Of a stretch of DNA of 64,000 bases, positions 1 through 7,363 are shown in pieces (position 1 is the first letter of the stretch; every line of letters starts with the position of its first letter). The notes below the pieces were generated by a model. It did not search any database. It saw nothing but the letters and a program-made list of their open reading frames with translations, and was not told the origin of the DNA. This DNA comes from Epilithonimonas tenax DSM 16811 (GTDB taxonomy: Bacteria > Bacteroidota > Bacteroidia > Flavobacteriales > Weeksellaceae), in NCBI RefSeq assembly GCF_000428485.1, contig NZ_AUAA01000001.1, positions 124,001 through 188,000 of the forward strand, written 5' to 3'. A program made the translations under genes and the position numbers.

Positions 1-518
1 AGGAAGACGACCGTGTTCTTGGAGGAAACGGCGCAAAACAATATGCTACAAAAAACGGCTTTGAAAACGTCTCCACCGAAATCCCACAACGAAGAAAAGA
101 ATACGAAGAAAAACTAAAAACCGGCGGCAAAGGAACCGTTGGCGCTGTTGCAATTGATAAAGACGGAAAATTGGCCGTTGCTACTTCTACTGGCGGAAAA
201 GGTTTTGAAATCCCGGGAAGAATTTCGGATTCTGCCACGGTTGCCGGGAATTATGCCAACCAATTTTGTGCGGTAAGTTGTACTGGCGTTGGCGAAGATA
301 TCGTAAGCAATGCGACCTCAGCCAAGATTGTTACCAGAGTGACAGACGGATTGACCATAGAAAATGCCTTCGACAGAACCTTTGAAGAACTGAAAGAAAT
401 TGATGGTTTTGCTGGCGCGATTGGTATCGATTCTGAGGGCAATATCTTCCATCAGGACTCTTATCCAACGATGGTTTTTGCGAGTTTTGATGGGGTGGAT
501 TTTGAGGTTTTTGAGTGA
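1..518 (+). CDS. isoaspartyl peptidase/L-asparaginase, C-terminal part (5' end outside window)
   Basis: The reading frame is open from the left edge (codons begin at base 3) to the TGA at 516-518, so only the end of the gene is present. It contains the Gly-Thr-Val-Gly-Ala-Val-Ala motif with the Thr codon at 135-137. In the N-terminal-nucleophile plant-type asparaginases this Thr becomes the first residue of the beta subunit after autocleavage and is the catalytic nucleophile. The downstream segment with GKGFEIPGRISDSATVAGN matches the substrate-binding part of the family. Family knowledge: these enzymes hydrolyse isoaspartyl dipeptides and often L-asparagine; Bacteroidota homologues are often exported, but the N-terminus is not visible here. 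Two small membrane-protein genes follow on the same strand. Confidence 0.9.
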   Translation, partial: EDDRVLGGNGAKQYATKNGFENVSTEIPQRRKEYEEKLKTGGKGTVGAVAIDKDGKLAVATSTGGKGFEIPGRISDSATVAGNYANQFCAVSCTGVGEDIVSNATSAKIVTRVTDGLTIENAFDRTFEELKEIDGFAGAIGIDSEGNIFHQDSYPTMVFASFDGVDFEVFE

Positions 519-538
519 TTAAAATTTAATTTCTATTA

Positions 539-868
539 TTGAAGCTATTCTCAAAAAACCAGGAACTCAAAAACGCAATCCGTATTATTTGGCAGATCAC
601 AGCGATTCTTTCCATTTTAATATTGTTGATTTTATTTTTCATTGATGATCAAATCATTCTATCTAAAGTTCCAATTTGTGAGGCTAGGAAAAAAGGGTCA
701 GAATGTTTACTGTGCGGATCGACACACGCTTTTCTTGAACTTAAAAACTTAAATTTCAAAAGTGCTTTCGCATTGAATAAGTTAAGCCCGTTTATGTTCA
801 TCGTTCTCATCATCAATTCACTTTTATTTTTAAATCATTTATTCAAAAACGATAAAACAAAACTATGA
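539..868 (+). CDS. DUF2752-type small membrane protein
   Basis: A 109-residue protein with predicted membrane segments near residues 15-36 and 80-101. Between them lies a CxLCGSTHAFLxL motif followed by FKSAFALNKLSPF. This is the Cys-x-x-Cys-Gly-x-Thr-x-Ala and Ala-x-x-x-Asn-Pro-like pattern of the DUF2752 family, whose function is unknown. The frame has no ATG at its 5' end; TTG at 539-541 is the most upstream usable start and lies 20 bases after the previous stop, so the start is uncertain. The next gene's ATG overlaps its stop codon, which suggests translational coupling with that second small membrane protein. Confidence 0.7.
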   Translation: MKLFSKNQELKNAIRIIWQITAILSILILLILFFIDDQIILSKVPICEARKKGSECLLCGSTHAFLELKNLNFKSAFALNKLSPFMFIVLIINSLLFLNHLFKNDKTKL

Positions 869-1113
869 AAACAGCAAGCCTCGTGATGGGAATTTTATCA
901 ATTTTCGGAATGTTTTTCGGATTTATCCCGTGTTTGGGAGCGTTCAATTGGATTAATATTCCATTTGCTATGATCGGTTTGGTCATCGGCATCGCAGCTT
1001 ATGTTCAGGAAGACGGTTTGCCAAAAAACAATGCAACAGCTGGAATCATTATGTGCAGTATCGCAGCATTTTTTGGATTAGTCAGATTATTTTTGGGCGG
1101 AGGAATTGTATAG
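865..1113 (+). CDS. DUF4190-like small membrane protein
   Basis: An 82-residue hydrophobic protein. It starts with ATG overlapping the TGA of the preceding gene (ATGA, 4-base overlap). The N-terminal pattern TASLVMGILSIFG followed by a second helix and a Gly-rich end is typical of DUF4190 membrane proteins: short, two or three membrane helices, unknown role. Predicted helices lie at about residues 5-20, 30-47 and 58-78. It is the last gene before a rho-independent terminator at about 1141-1174. Confidence 0.7.
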   Translation: MKTASLVMGILSIFGMFFGFIPCLGAFNWINIPFAMIGLVIGIAAYVQEDGLPKNNATAGIIMCSIAAFFGLVRLFLGGGIV

Positions 1114-1140
1114 ATCCTCAATACAGTTCATTAGACAAAC

Positions 1141-1174
1141 AAAACCGCCTCGTTATAAAACAAGGCGGTTTTTA
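1141..1174. terminator. bidirectional rho-independent terminator
   Basis: AAAACCGCCT and AGGCGGTTTT face each other across a short loop, with A-runs on the left and T-runs on the right. It lies between the convergent small membrane-protein gene (plus) and the cysteine-synthase-family gene (minus), so it can serve both. Confidence 0.8.
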
Positions 1175-1197
1175 TCATTTATCAATTTTTATAATTA

Positions 1198-2181
1198 CTA
1201 CTCCAGCCAACCCATTTCCTTCATCCACTCGTCGTTGTAGATTTTACCCACATAACGGGAACCGTGATCGTGAAGCAGAACGACAATGATGTCATCTTTT
1301 GTGAATTGATCTTTCATCTGAACCAAGGCAGCCATGGCGCTTCCTGCAGAATATCCACAGAATATGCCTTCTTCTTTTGCCAGTCTTCTTGCGTAGATCG
1401 CGCCGTCTTTGTCCGTCACTTTCTCAAAATGGTCGATGACGCTCATATCATAATTTTCAGGAAGAATATCTTCACCGATTCCTTCTGTAACATAAGTGTA
1501 GGCGTGATCCAAATGTATTTCTCCGGTTTCGTGGATCTCTTTTAGGATAGAACCATAAGTATCAACACCAATGACTTTGATACCCGGATTTTTTTCTTTA
1601 AAGAATGTCCCACAACCTGTCACTGTTCCGCCTGTTCCTGCACCAGCTACAAAATGCGTCAGTTTCCCTTCTGTCTGATCCCAGATTTCCGGAGCTGTGC
1701 TTTCGTAATGTGCCTGTCTGTTGGAAAGGTTGTCATACTGGTTCACATACCAGCCATTTTCTGTCTCGGTAGCCAGTCTTTTGGAGACTGAATAATACGA
1801 ACGTGGATCTGTAGGTTTCACATCTGTAGGACAAACGATGACCTCTGCGCCAACCGCACGAAGAATATCACATTTTTCCTTAGATTGCTTGGAGTTGGTG
1901 ACGAAGATGCATTTGTAACCTTTTTGGATTGCAACAAGCGCCAAGCCCATTCCTGTATTTCCGGAAGTACCCTCAATGATGGTTCCGCCGGGTTTCAGAC
2001 GGCCGTCTTTCTCGGCATCTTCTATCATCTTCAGCGCCATTCTGTCTTTTACAGAATTTCCCGGATTTGTGGTTTCTACTTTTGCAAGAACCAAAGCTGG
2101 GAAATCTTCTCCAAGAACTCTGTTTATTTTGACTAATGGTGTGTTACCAATCGTTTCTACAATGTTGTTATAATATTTCAT
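1198..2181 (-). CDS. PLP-dependent cysteine synthase family enzyme, cystathionine beta-synthase-like
   Basis: A 327-residue fold-type II PLP enzyme. Visible motifs are NSVKDR, with Lys45 as the expected Schiff-base lysine; TSGNTG at residues 72-77, which binds the substrate carboxylate; and GTGGT at 182-186, which holds the PLP phosphate. The middle part (NGWYVNQYDNLSNRQAHY, then TEGIGEDILP and GIFCGYSAGS) resembles cystathionine beta-synthases more than CysK. There are no C-terminal CBS domains. It could make cystathionine from homocysteine plus serine, or cysteine from O-acetylserine; the sequence does not decide. It is the last gene of a leftward group with the LURP-one-like gene (34-base gap) and the permease gene. 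Confidence 0.88.
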   Translation of the reverse strand: MKYYNNIVETIGNTPLVKINRVLGEDFPALVLAKVETTNPGNSVKDRMALKMIEDAEKDGRLKPGGTIIEGTSGNTGMGLALVAIQKGYKCIFVTNSKQSKEKCDILRAVGAEVIVCPTDVKPTDPRSYYSVSKRLATETENGWYVNQYDNLSNRQAHYESTAPEIWDQTEGKLTHFVAGAGTGGTVTGCGTFFKEKNPGIKVIGVDTYGSILKEIHETGEIHLDHAYTYVTEGIGEDILPENYDMSVIDHFEKVTDKDGAIYARRLAKEEGIFCGYSAGSAMAALVQMKDQFTKDDIIVVLLHDHGSRYVGKIYNDEWMKEMGWLE

Positions 2182-2215
2182 ATTTCTATTTTTCTTATCT
2201 ATTCTGTTTCAAATC

Positions 2216-2821
2216 TTATCCTCTGGATCTTTCCACAAGTACCATCATCAGAAAACTTAAAACAACCAGGGATTCATCTTCATCATCAATATCGATTAAT
2301 CGCTCTAGCTGAAACCGTCTTCCAACCAACGAAGGCATTTTTTTTAGTCGGAAATATTCTTTCCCTGCATGATCCTTTACGGTGTACGATGGATTGAGGA
2401 AATATCCTGTAAACATTCCTACAATAGGAATCTCGCTCACGATCCCGTCCAATACTTTTATCCAGCCATTGTCCTCGTTAATCTGGTATTTTGGCTGATC
2501 GTTGGCACCAATGATATCATATTGTGATTTCCAGAAAGAACGCATCCCTCTTCTGGCAAGCCTTCCAACAGTTCTCCCATTCACCAGGTCCGTCATCGAA
2601 AAAGAGGCATTGAAATCGATCCATTGGTTTGCTTTTATTCTGAAAAGTTCCTCAGATTTCGATTCGTTCTGATAGACAATGACGTCATCTTTCAGTTTGA
2701 ATATTTTTTCGCGGACGTAGGCTACATTATTTCCATCTCTGTCTGCTATATTAAAATCACTGGAAATGGTTGTAATTTTAAACTTAAAATCAAGCGGATA
2801 ATTAAGGTTTTTGAGTATCAT
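2216..2821 (-). CDS. LURP-one-related/tubby-like fold protein
   Basis: A 201-residue protein without a signal peptide. Its pattern (short beta strands such as FKITTISSDFNIADRDGNNVAYV, then REKIFKLKDDVIVYQNE, LFRIKANQW, and a near-C-terminal hydrophobic helix around LVVLSFLMMVLVERS) matches bacterial LURP-one-related proteins, which share the tubby/phospholipid-scramblase barrel fold. Their bacterial function is not established; membrane-lipid binding is only an inference. It lies 21 bases downstream of the FtsX-type permease gene and 34 bases upstream of the cystathionine-beta-synthase-like gene, probably in one operon. Family assignment is by pattern recognition only. Confidence 0.6.
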   Translation of the reverse strand: MILKNLNYPLDFKFKITTISSDFNIADRDGNNVAYVREKIFKLKDDVIVYQNESKSEELFRIKANQWIDFNASFSMTDLVNGRTVGRLARRGMRSFWKSQYDIIGANDQPKYQINEDNGWIKVLDGIVSEIPIVGMFTGYFLNPSYTVKDHAGKEYFRLKKMPSLVGRRFQLERLIDIDDEDESLVVLSFLMMVLVERSRG

Positions 2822-2842
2822 TTAGGATTTTTTGGTCTTTTA

Positions 2843-4093
2843 TTAGCTGTATTTGATCGCTCGTACAGGAGAAATTTTACTAATCAAATAGCTTGGCAAG
2901 ATCATCGCTATTCCTGAAACAATAAAGATACCAACGGACACAGCAATGATATAAACAGGGTTGAGATCTACCGGAACTGTGCTGATAAAATAATTTTCGG
3001 GATCCAGTTTGATAAATCCACTATATTTCTGAATCAACAGCAGTCCAATGCCGATCACGTTTCCTGCCAATAATCCTGGAATCATAATCAGTAAAGTGTA
3101 ATTGATAAATATGGATCTGACCTGAGCATTGGAAGCACCCATCGTCTTCAAAACCCCGATGGAATTGGTCCTTTCGATGATCAAAATTAATAACACCATC
3201 ACGATATTGATTACCACGACCAAAAGCATGATGGTAATGATCAATGAGATATTCTGATTGAAAATATTGATCCAATCTAGGATCTGCGGATATTTTTCGG
3301 TTACTTTTTCTGCGTAATTTTTGTAACCAATGTACTTTTCGATTTCAGGAAAAACCTCATCGGTCTGATTTGTATTCTTTAGGAAAACATCCAGCCCACC
3401 AACCTGCTTTTCGTCCATATTCATCACTTTGCGCACGTGGTTGATATCGCCAATGATGTACAGATCATCCACCAGTTTGATGTCCGTTTTGTAAATGCCT
3501 TTGACTACAAATTTTCTATAAATCGGTTTCTGGTCTTCCTTTGAGAAAATCGTAACAATGCTGTCATTCGTTTTTAAAGAAAGATCACTGGCAATTTTTT
3601 CTGACAGAATGATCTCGTTGTTATAACCATCTTCCTTAAAATCAGGAATAGAGCCTGCGATCATAAACGGCTGGAATCTGGTTTTGTCAAAATCCTTTCC
3701 TACACCTTTCAGAATGATACCTGCAAAATTGGTTTCGGTTCGCAGAATGCCACTTACCGAAGCGTAAGACTGCAATCCTGCAACACCTGGAATATGTTTC
3801 ACTGCGTTGATATCCAGCCCTTGTGTTTCCAAAACCGAGGAATTGTAGGAAGAGTTGGATCGTGTGGATTTTACAGAAATATCTCCGCTGAAATTTGAGA
3901 TTCGGTCTTCGATGGCTTTTTTGGAACCCAGACCTGTGGATATCGTAATCAAAGAAACAATGATGCCCAATGCCACAGAAAGCCTGCCGATGTAGACGAT
4001 GACCTTCGAGAGATTATTTTTGTTATCTTTGGAAAACGCTATCTTTTTCGAGAAATATAACGGAAAATTCAAATCAATGATATTAAGCTTCAA
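2843..4093 (-). CDS. ABC transporter permease, LolC/LolE (FtsX) family
   Basis: A 416-residue permease with the LolC/E layout. A short cytoplasmic N-terminus containing NFPLYFSKKIAFSK is followed by the first membrane helix (about residues 33-53). A large periplasmic domain runs to about residue 275, and three further helices form the C-terminal FtsX domain (GVLKTMGASNAQVRSIF is the conserved cytoplasmic coupling region). Family role: lipoprotein release from the inner membrane or related mechanotransmission, working with an ATPase that is not encoded here. The start is fixed by the conserved NFPLYF segment. The 5' end overlaps the start of the divergent NamZ-type gene by 17 bases. Confidence 0.88.
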   Translation of the reverse strand: MKLNIIDLNFPLYFSKKIAFSKDNKNNLSKVIVYIGRLSVALGIIVSLITISTGLGSKKAIEDRISNFSGDISVKSTRSNSSYNSSVLETQGLDINAVKHIPGVAGLQSYASVSGILRTETNFAGIILKGVGKDFDKTRFQPFMIAGSIPDFKEDGYNNEIILSEKIASDLSLKTNDSIVTIFSKEDQKPIYRKFVVKGIYKTDIKLVDDLYIIGDINHVRKVMNMDEKQVGGLDVFLKNTNQTDEVFPEIEKYIGYKNYAEKVTEKYPQILDWINIFNQNISLIITIMLLVVVINIVMVLLILIIERTNSIGVLKTMGASNAQVRSIFINYTLLIMIPGLLAGNVIGIGLLLIQKYSGFIKLDPENYFISTVPVDLNPVYIIAVSVGIFIVSGIAMILPSYLISKISPVRAIKYS

Positions 4094-5273
4094 AAATAAA
4101 ACTTTAGTTTTTATCCTGCTAATTTATTTTACTTCAATCCCATTTATAAAAGGTCAGAAACCAGGAAAAGACTGCTTTGCGACTGCTGCGGACAGACCAG
4201 AACTCTATCTTCCACTTCTGAAGAATAAAAATGTGATTGTTGCCGCAAACCAAACCAGTCTTTTGAAGGACAAAAAACATCTGGTCGATTTTTTAGTAGA
4301 AAAAAATATTAAGATCAAATCCATCTTCGCCCCAGAGCACGGTTTCCGAGGGACGGCAGACGCTGGAGAACATGTAAAAAGTGGTATCGACACCAAGACA
4401 GGATTACCGATTGTCTCGCTTTATGGCGACAACAAAAAACCAAAAGCAGAATATCTGAAAGGCGCCGATGTGATATTATTTGACATCCAAGATGTTGGCG
4501 TACGTTTTTATACGTACATATCGACACTTTCCTATATTATGGAAGCGGCGGCAGAAAGTAATATTGAAGTGATTGTCCTGGACAGACCCAATCCCCACGA
4601 TGGCTACACAGACGGACCAATGATGCGTGAGCAATGGAAAAGCTTTGTCGGACTGCACAACGTTCCCGTGGTGTATGGCTTGACTATTGGCGAATATGGT
4701 AAAATGGTCAATGGTGAAAAGTGGCTTAAGAACAGTATCACTGCAAAATACACGCTGATCCCTATGCTGAATTATCACAAGCAAAAGCGCTACGGCGTTT
4801 CTGATAAACCATCACCAAATCTGCCCAATGACAGATCCATCAATCTCTATCCGAGTCTTTGTTTTTTTGAAGGCACGCAGGTTTCTGTAGGCCGTGGGAC
4901 AGATTTACCTTTCCAGATCTATGGAAGCCCGTGGACGAAAGGTTTTCCTTACCAATTCACGCCCAAGCCAACTGCAGGAGCTAAAGATCCTTTCCTGAAT
5001 GGCAAATTATGTCACGGAGAAAATCTAAGCAATTACAGTCAGGATTTACAAGTTTTGAACCTCGGATGGCTTTTAAACTCTTATAAAAACTACAAAAATC
5101 CTGAGCAGGATTTCTTCCTCAAGAATCTTTTCTTTGATAAGCTTGCAGGAAGTGATGCACTGAGAAAGCAAATCATTGCCGGAACATCCGAGAAAGAAAT
5201 TAAGGAAAGCTGGAAAAAAGACCTTGAAAGTTTTGAAAAAATAAGACAGAAATATCTGGTTTATCCAAACTAA
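4077..5273 (+). CDS. secreted exo-beta-N-acetylmuramidase NamZ-type (DUF1343) protein
   Basis: A 398-residue DUF1343 protein. The ATG at 4077 is chosen because it begins a signal peptide (MILSFKNKTLVFILLIYF...KGQ); the frame is open further upstream, but those codons antisense the permease gene. Recognisable family segments are NQTSLL, KSIFAPEHGFRGTADAGEHV, VILFDIQDVGVRFYTYISTL, VLDRPNPHDG, and PSPNLPNDRSINLYPSLCFFEGT. The founding characterised member is NamZ, an exo-acting N-acetylmuramidase that releases MurNAc from the ends of peptidoglycan chains. A role in cell-wall recycling in the periplasm is expected. It is divergent from, and 5'-overlapping with, the permease gene. Confidence 0.88.
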   Translation: MILSFKNKTLVFILLIYFTSIPFIKGQKPGKDCFATAADRPELYLPLLKNKNVIVAANQTSLLKDKKHLVDFLVEKNIKIKSIFAPEHGFRGTADAGEHVKSGIDTKTGLPIVSLYGDNKKPKAEYLKGADVILFDIQDVGVRFYTYISTLSYIMEAAAESNIEVIVLDRPNPHDGYTDGPMMREQWKSFVGLHNVPVVYGLTIGEYGKMVNGEKWLKNSITAKYTLIPMLNYHKQKRYGVSDKPSPNLPNDRSINLYPSLCFFEGTQVSVGRGTDLPFQIYGSPWTKGFPYQFTPKPTAGAKDPFLNGKLCHGENLSNYSQDLQVLNLGWLLNSYKNYKNPEQDFFLKNLFFDKLAGSDALRKQIIAGTSEKEIKESWKKDLESFEKIRQKYLVYPN

Positions 5274-5339
5274 CAAAACTCGTACAAAAGCGGGGTTTCT
5301 TTTGATATAAATCTGCGATATTATTTAAAAAAATACGAA

Positions 5340-5700
5340 AATCAAGCGTTGAAACAAGACGTGTAAGTTACATGCTTCACCGCTCCTTCTTGATTAGAAG
5401 TATGGCTGTATGCGAAACTAAGATCAACACCAAGTGGCGGGTTATTTGTTGTACTGTAAAAACATCTTCTAACCCCAACCCAAATAAGGCATTACCTTAG
5501 ATGCTGACTTGAAATAATAAGCCTCATTGGGCAGTGCAACTTTCGCAACGGTCTTATTACAACAACGTTCCGGCGCTTGGCGAGGTTGCGAGCTTCGGAA
5601 CCGATTATTTTCTATCCGAGATAAAATTTCTTGCGAGAAATAAACGTGAATTTACTACAAAATTCGCAATCTTGCCAAACGCCTGTTATGCGTTGCTTTT
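5340..5700. repeat. palindromic intergenic element with attC-like shape
   Basis: Arms at 5572-5591 (GGCGCTTGGCGAGGTTGCGA) and 5664-5683 are imperfect inverted repeats. They match at 17 of 20 positions, and two of the mismatches would be G-T pairs. The 72-base centre carries a second small palindrome (TTTCTTGCGAGAAA). The outer arm is followed by GTTATGC at 5685-5691. The 5340-5570 stretch shows no intact gene; on the minus strand about 45 codons are open and end at 5342, perhaps a decayed tail. I take the whole as a non-coding dispersed element. Whether it is an integron-type recombination site is unproven. Confidence 0.45.
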
Positions 5701-6297
5701 ATTGTATAAAGTGTTTTTTGATTCCAATCTGTTCCCATTTTTCTTTATCACTTTTTTGGAACATAATTGTAAATGTTGCGAAATATTGATCCCAATCTTC
5801 GTCAAGGAATATTGATTTACTTTTGGCTACAATATATAAAAAAGCAAATTTTTCATTTGTTGAGTATTGAGGTTCAGAAACCAAAAAGTAAAAACCTTTT
5901 CCGTCGAATTTTTTGATTGTATTGTAATTACGGCCTTGAATTTGATTTTTTTTTGAGGAAATCAAGCTTGCTTTTGCGCTTAGTTTTTTCTTCTCCTTAT
6001 CTTCAATTAAAAGATCAAGAGTTTTGTCAGTAATAAGTATAAAGAATGATAATAATGGTGTTCTTCCTTTTTAATTTCTTCAACCACTTTCGGATCTTTT
6101 AAATCTACATTTTCAAGGTAGAATGTTTTTGGTTGCCAAACTATTGTAGTATCAATTATCAGAAACTTTCTTGGTATTTTATCACCCATTATTTTCAACA
6201 ATTCAAAATTTTCTTTTTTTGAGAACGCTAAATCATAGAGTTCTTTAGTTTGAGAAATCCCTGAAAAGGATATTAAGAATAATAAATAGATTAAGTT
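5699..6297 (-). pseudogene. frameshifted small exported protein gene
   Basis: Two minus-strand frames join into one protein-like sequence. The upstream part (from about 6297) begins with a hydrophobic export-like segment, LIYLLFLISFSGISQTKELYDLAF, without any start codon: a TAA lies at 6298-6300. It continues through FELLKIMGDKIPRKFLIIDTT to KEEHHYYH. The downstream part is FILITDKTLDLLIEDKEK, then SKKNQIQGRNYNTIKKFDGKG and SEPQYSTNEKFAFLYIVAK, ending at 5699. The break lies near 6045-6058, a single-base frameshift in an AT-rich run. The missing start and the frameshift both argue for a dead gene. Its family is not recognised. It sits between GTTATGC (5685) and GCCTAAC (6340). Confidence 0.6.
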
Positions 6298-6348
6298 TTA
6301 GAAATTCAGTGGTTTTATACACAGTTTTTCCAAAGTAACGCCTAACTA

Positions 6349-6792
6349 TCAATTCTCTTCAGCCAGCCATTCGCCGTAAGAATTTTCGGTTTCGTGCAAT
6401 TTGAGGTAGGCGAGTTGAACTTCGGAAGGCAGTTTTGATTTGATTTTGGAAGCAATGTCGTAAAGCATATTTTCGCAAGTCGGCTGGTAATCACAGAAAA
6501 TAACTTGATGACCTTGGTTTTCCAGACTTTCGCCAAGACTTCTGTGGGGCGACGCACCGTTTACCAAAACCGAATGATCCCAAAGATCGATGATTTCCTC
6601 ATTCACAATTTTTTTGATATCCCCAAAATCTACTACCATCCCATTTTTGTGGTGATCCAGATCATTGATAGGATTTCCCTTGACGGTTACAAACAATTTG
6701 TAGGAATGGCCGTGCATATTCTTGCATTTCCCATCATAATTATAAAGCACGTGCGCCGTCTCGAAAGTAAAAATCTTGGTTATCCTTATCAT
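6349..6792 (-). CDS. queD: 6-carboxy-5,6,7,8-tetrahydropterin synthase / 6-pyruvoyl-tetrahydropterin synthase family
   Basis: A 147-residue protein starting at MIRITKIFTFETAHVL (ATG at 6792-6790). Longer starts upstream would add residues that do not fit the family. His14, His27 and His29 (the HGH of NMHGHSY) are the expected zinc ligands, and Cys23 is the catalytic cysteine. FGDIKKIVNEEIIDLWDHSVL and PTCENM are further family segments, and the Glu of KLHETENSYGEW is expected to anchor the pterin. QueD makes 6-carboxytetrahydropterin in queuosine/preQ0 synthesis; no other queuosine genes are nearby. A TATCTTTG box (6804-6797) ends only four bases before the ATG, so the mRNA may be leaderless. 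Confidence 0.88.
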   Translation of the reverse strand: MIRITKIFTFETAHVLYNYDGKCKNMHGHSYKLFVTVKGNPINDLDHHKNGMVVDFGDIKKIVNEEIIDLWDHSVLVNGASPHRSLGESLENQGHQVIFCDYQPTCENMLYDIASKIKSKLPSEVQLAYLKLHETENSYGEWLAEEN

Positions 6793-6837
6793 TCTGCAAA
6801 GATAATCAAAAATCCGTTTTATAATTTTCACAAAAGA

Positions 6838-6869
6838 TTTGTCGCCCACTATCCAAATGCTTATTTTTG
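6838..6869 (+). promoter_or_regulatory. predicted Bacteroidota-type promoter for the gene at 6893
   Basis: TTTG at 6838-6841, 20 bases, then TATTTTTG at 6862-6869. This fits the TTTG-N(17-23)-TAnnTTTG consensus of Bacteroidota housekeeping promoters and leaves a leader of roughly 17-20 bases to the ATG. Confidence 0.6.
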
Positions 6870-6892
6870 TAACTGAAAACGCAAGCAACACA

Positions 6893-7360
6893 ATGAAAAA
6901 AACAATTCTATTCTTAACCCTACTTTCCTCTGTTTACTTCTATTCCCAGGACTTTTCAGGCATCAATAAAATCCTTGAAAAAATCGAGGAAAAAGGCAAA
7001 AAAATGAAAGATGCCAGCAATTACGAGCTGAAGGGCAAAAAGTTCGTCCTGGTAGAAGATTTTGAAGATCATACGGAACGTCATGTTTTAGAATTCAATG
7101 CAGACGGTACTTTGACGCTGATAGAACTAATTGACGATAAATCCAACGGACAAAGTTTTTCCAATATTTTCACCGGCGATTACATCCGTAAGAAAAATGC
7201 AATATCTGTACGTGCCAACTTTCTGGAAGGAAAAAAAATAGCGATGCCTTTGGTGTATAATCTTTATATAATGAACGCCAGTAACATCTGGTACCTGAAA
7301 GATATCAACAGCAGCAAGCGCTGGATCGAGAATAACAATCTGATCAAAAAGAAGCAATAG
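6893..7360 (+). CDS. small secreted protein of unknown function
   Basis: A 155-residue protein. The chosen ATG (6893) opens a clear signal peptide (MKKTILFLTLLSSVYFYSQ) with probable cleavage after SQ. The mature part starts with a charged helical stretch rich in Lys and Glu (ILEKIEEKGKKMKD). It continues with alternating beta-type segments such as GKKFVLVEDFEDHTERHVLEFNADG, reminiscent of small lipocalin-like or META-type barrels but not assignable. A promoter is visible just upstream, divergent from queD. The gene is convergent with the hydrolase gene, with only three bases between stops and no hairpin seen between them. Confidence 0.75.
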   Translation: MKKTILFLTLLSSVYFYSQDFSGINKILEKIEEKGKKMKDASNYELKGKKFVLVEDFEDHTERHVLEFNADGTLTLIELIDDKSNGQSFSNIFTGDYIRKKNAISVRANFLEGKKIAMPLVYNLYIMNASNIWYLKDINSSKRWIENNNLIKKKQ

Positions 7361-7363
7361 ATG

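Noticed and set aside
3999-4076. 26-codon extension of the NamZ-type protein
   Set aside because: It would hide the signal peptide and lies antisense to the permease N-terminus.
5534-5815. Plus-strand open frame of 93 codons
   Set aside because: It runs through the palindrome and antisense to the decayed gene, with no recognisable protein features.
6792-6891. 33-codon N-terminal extension of queD
   Set aside because: The family starts at MIRITK; the extension overlaps the divergent promoter region.
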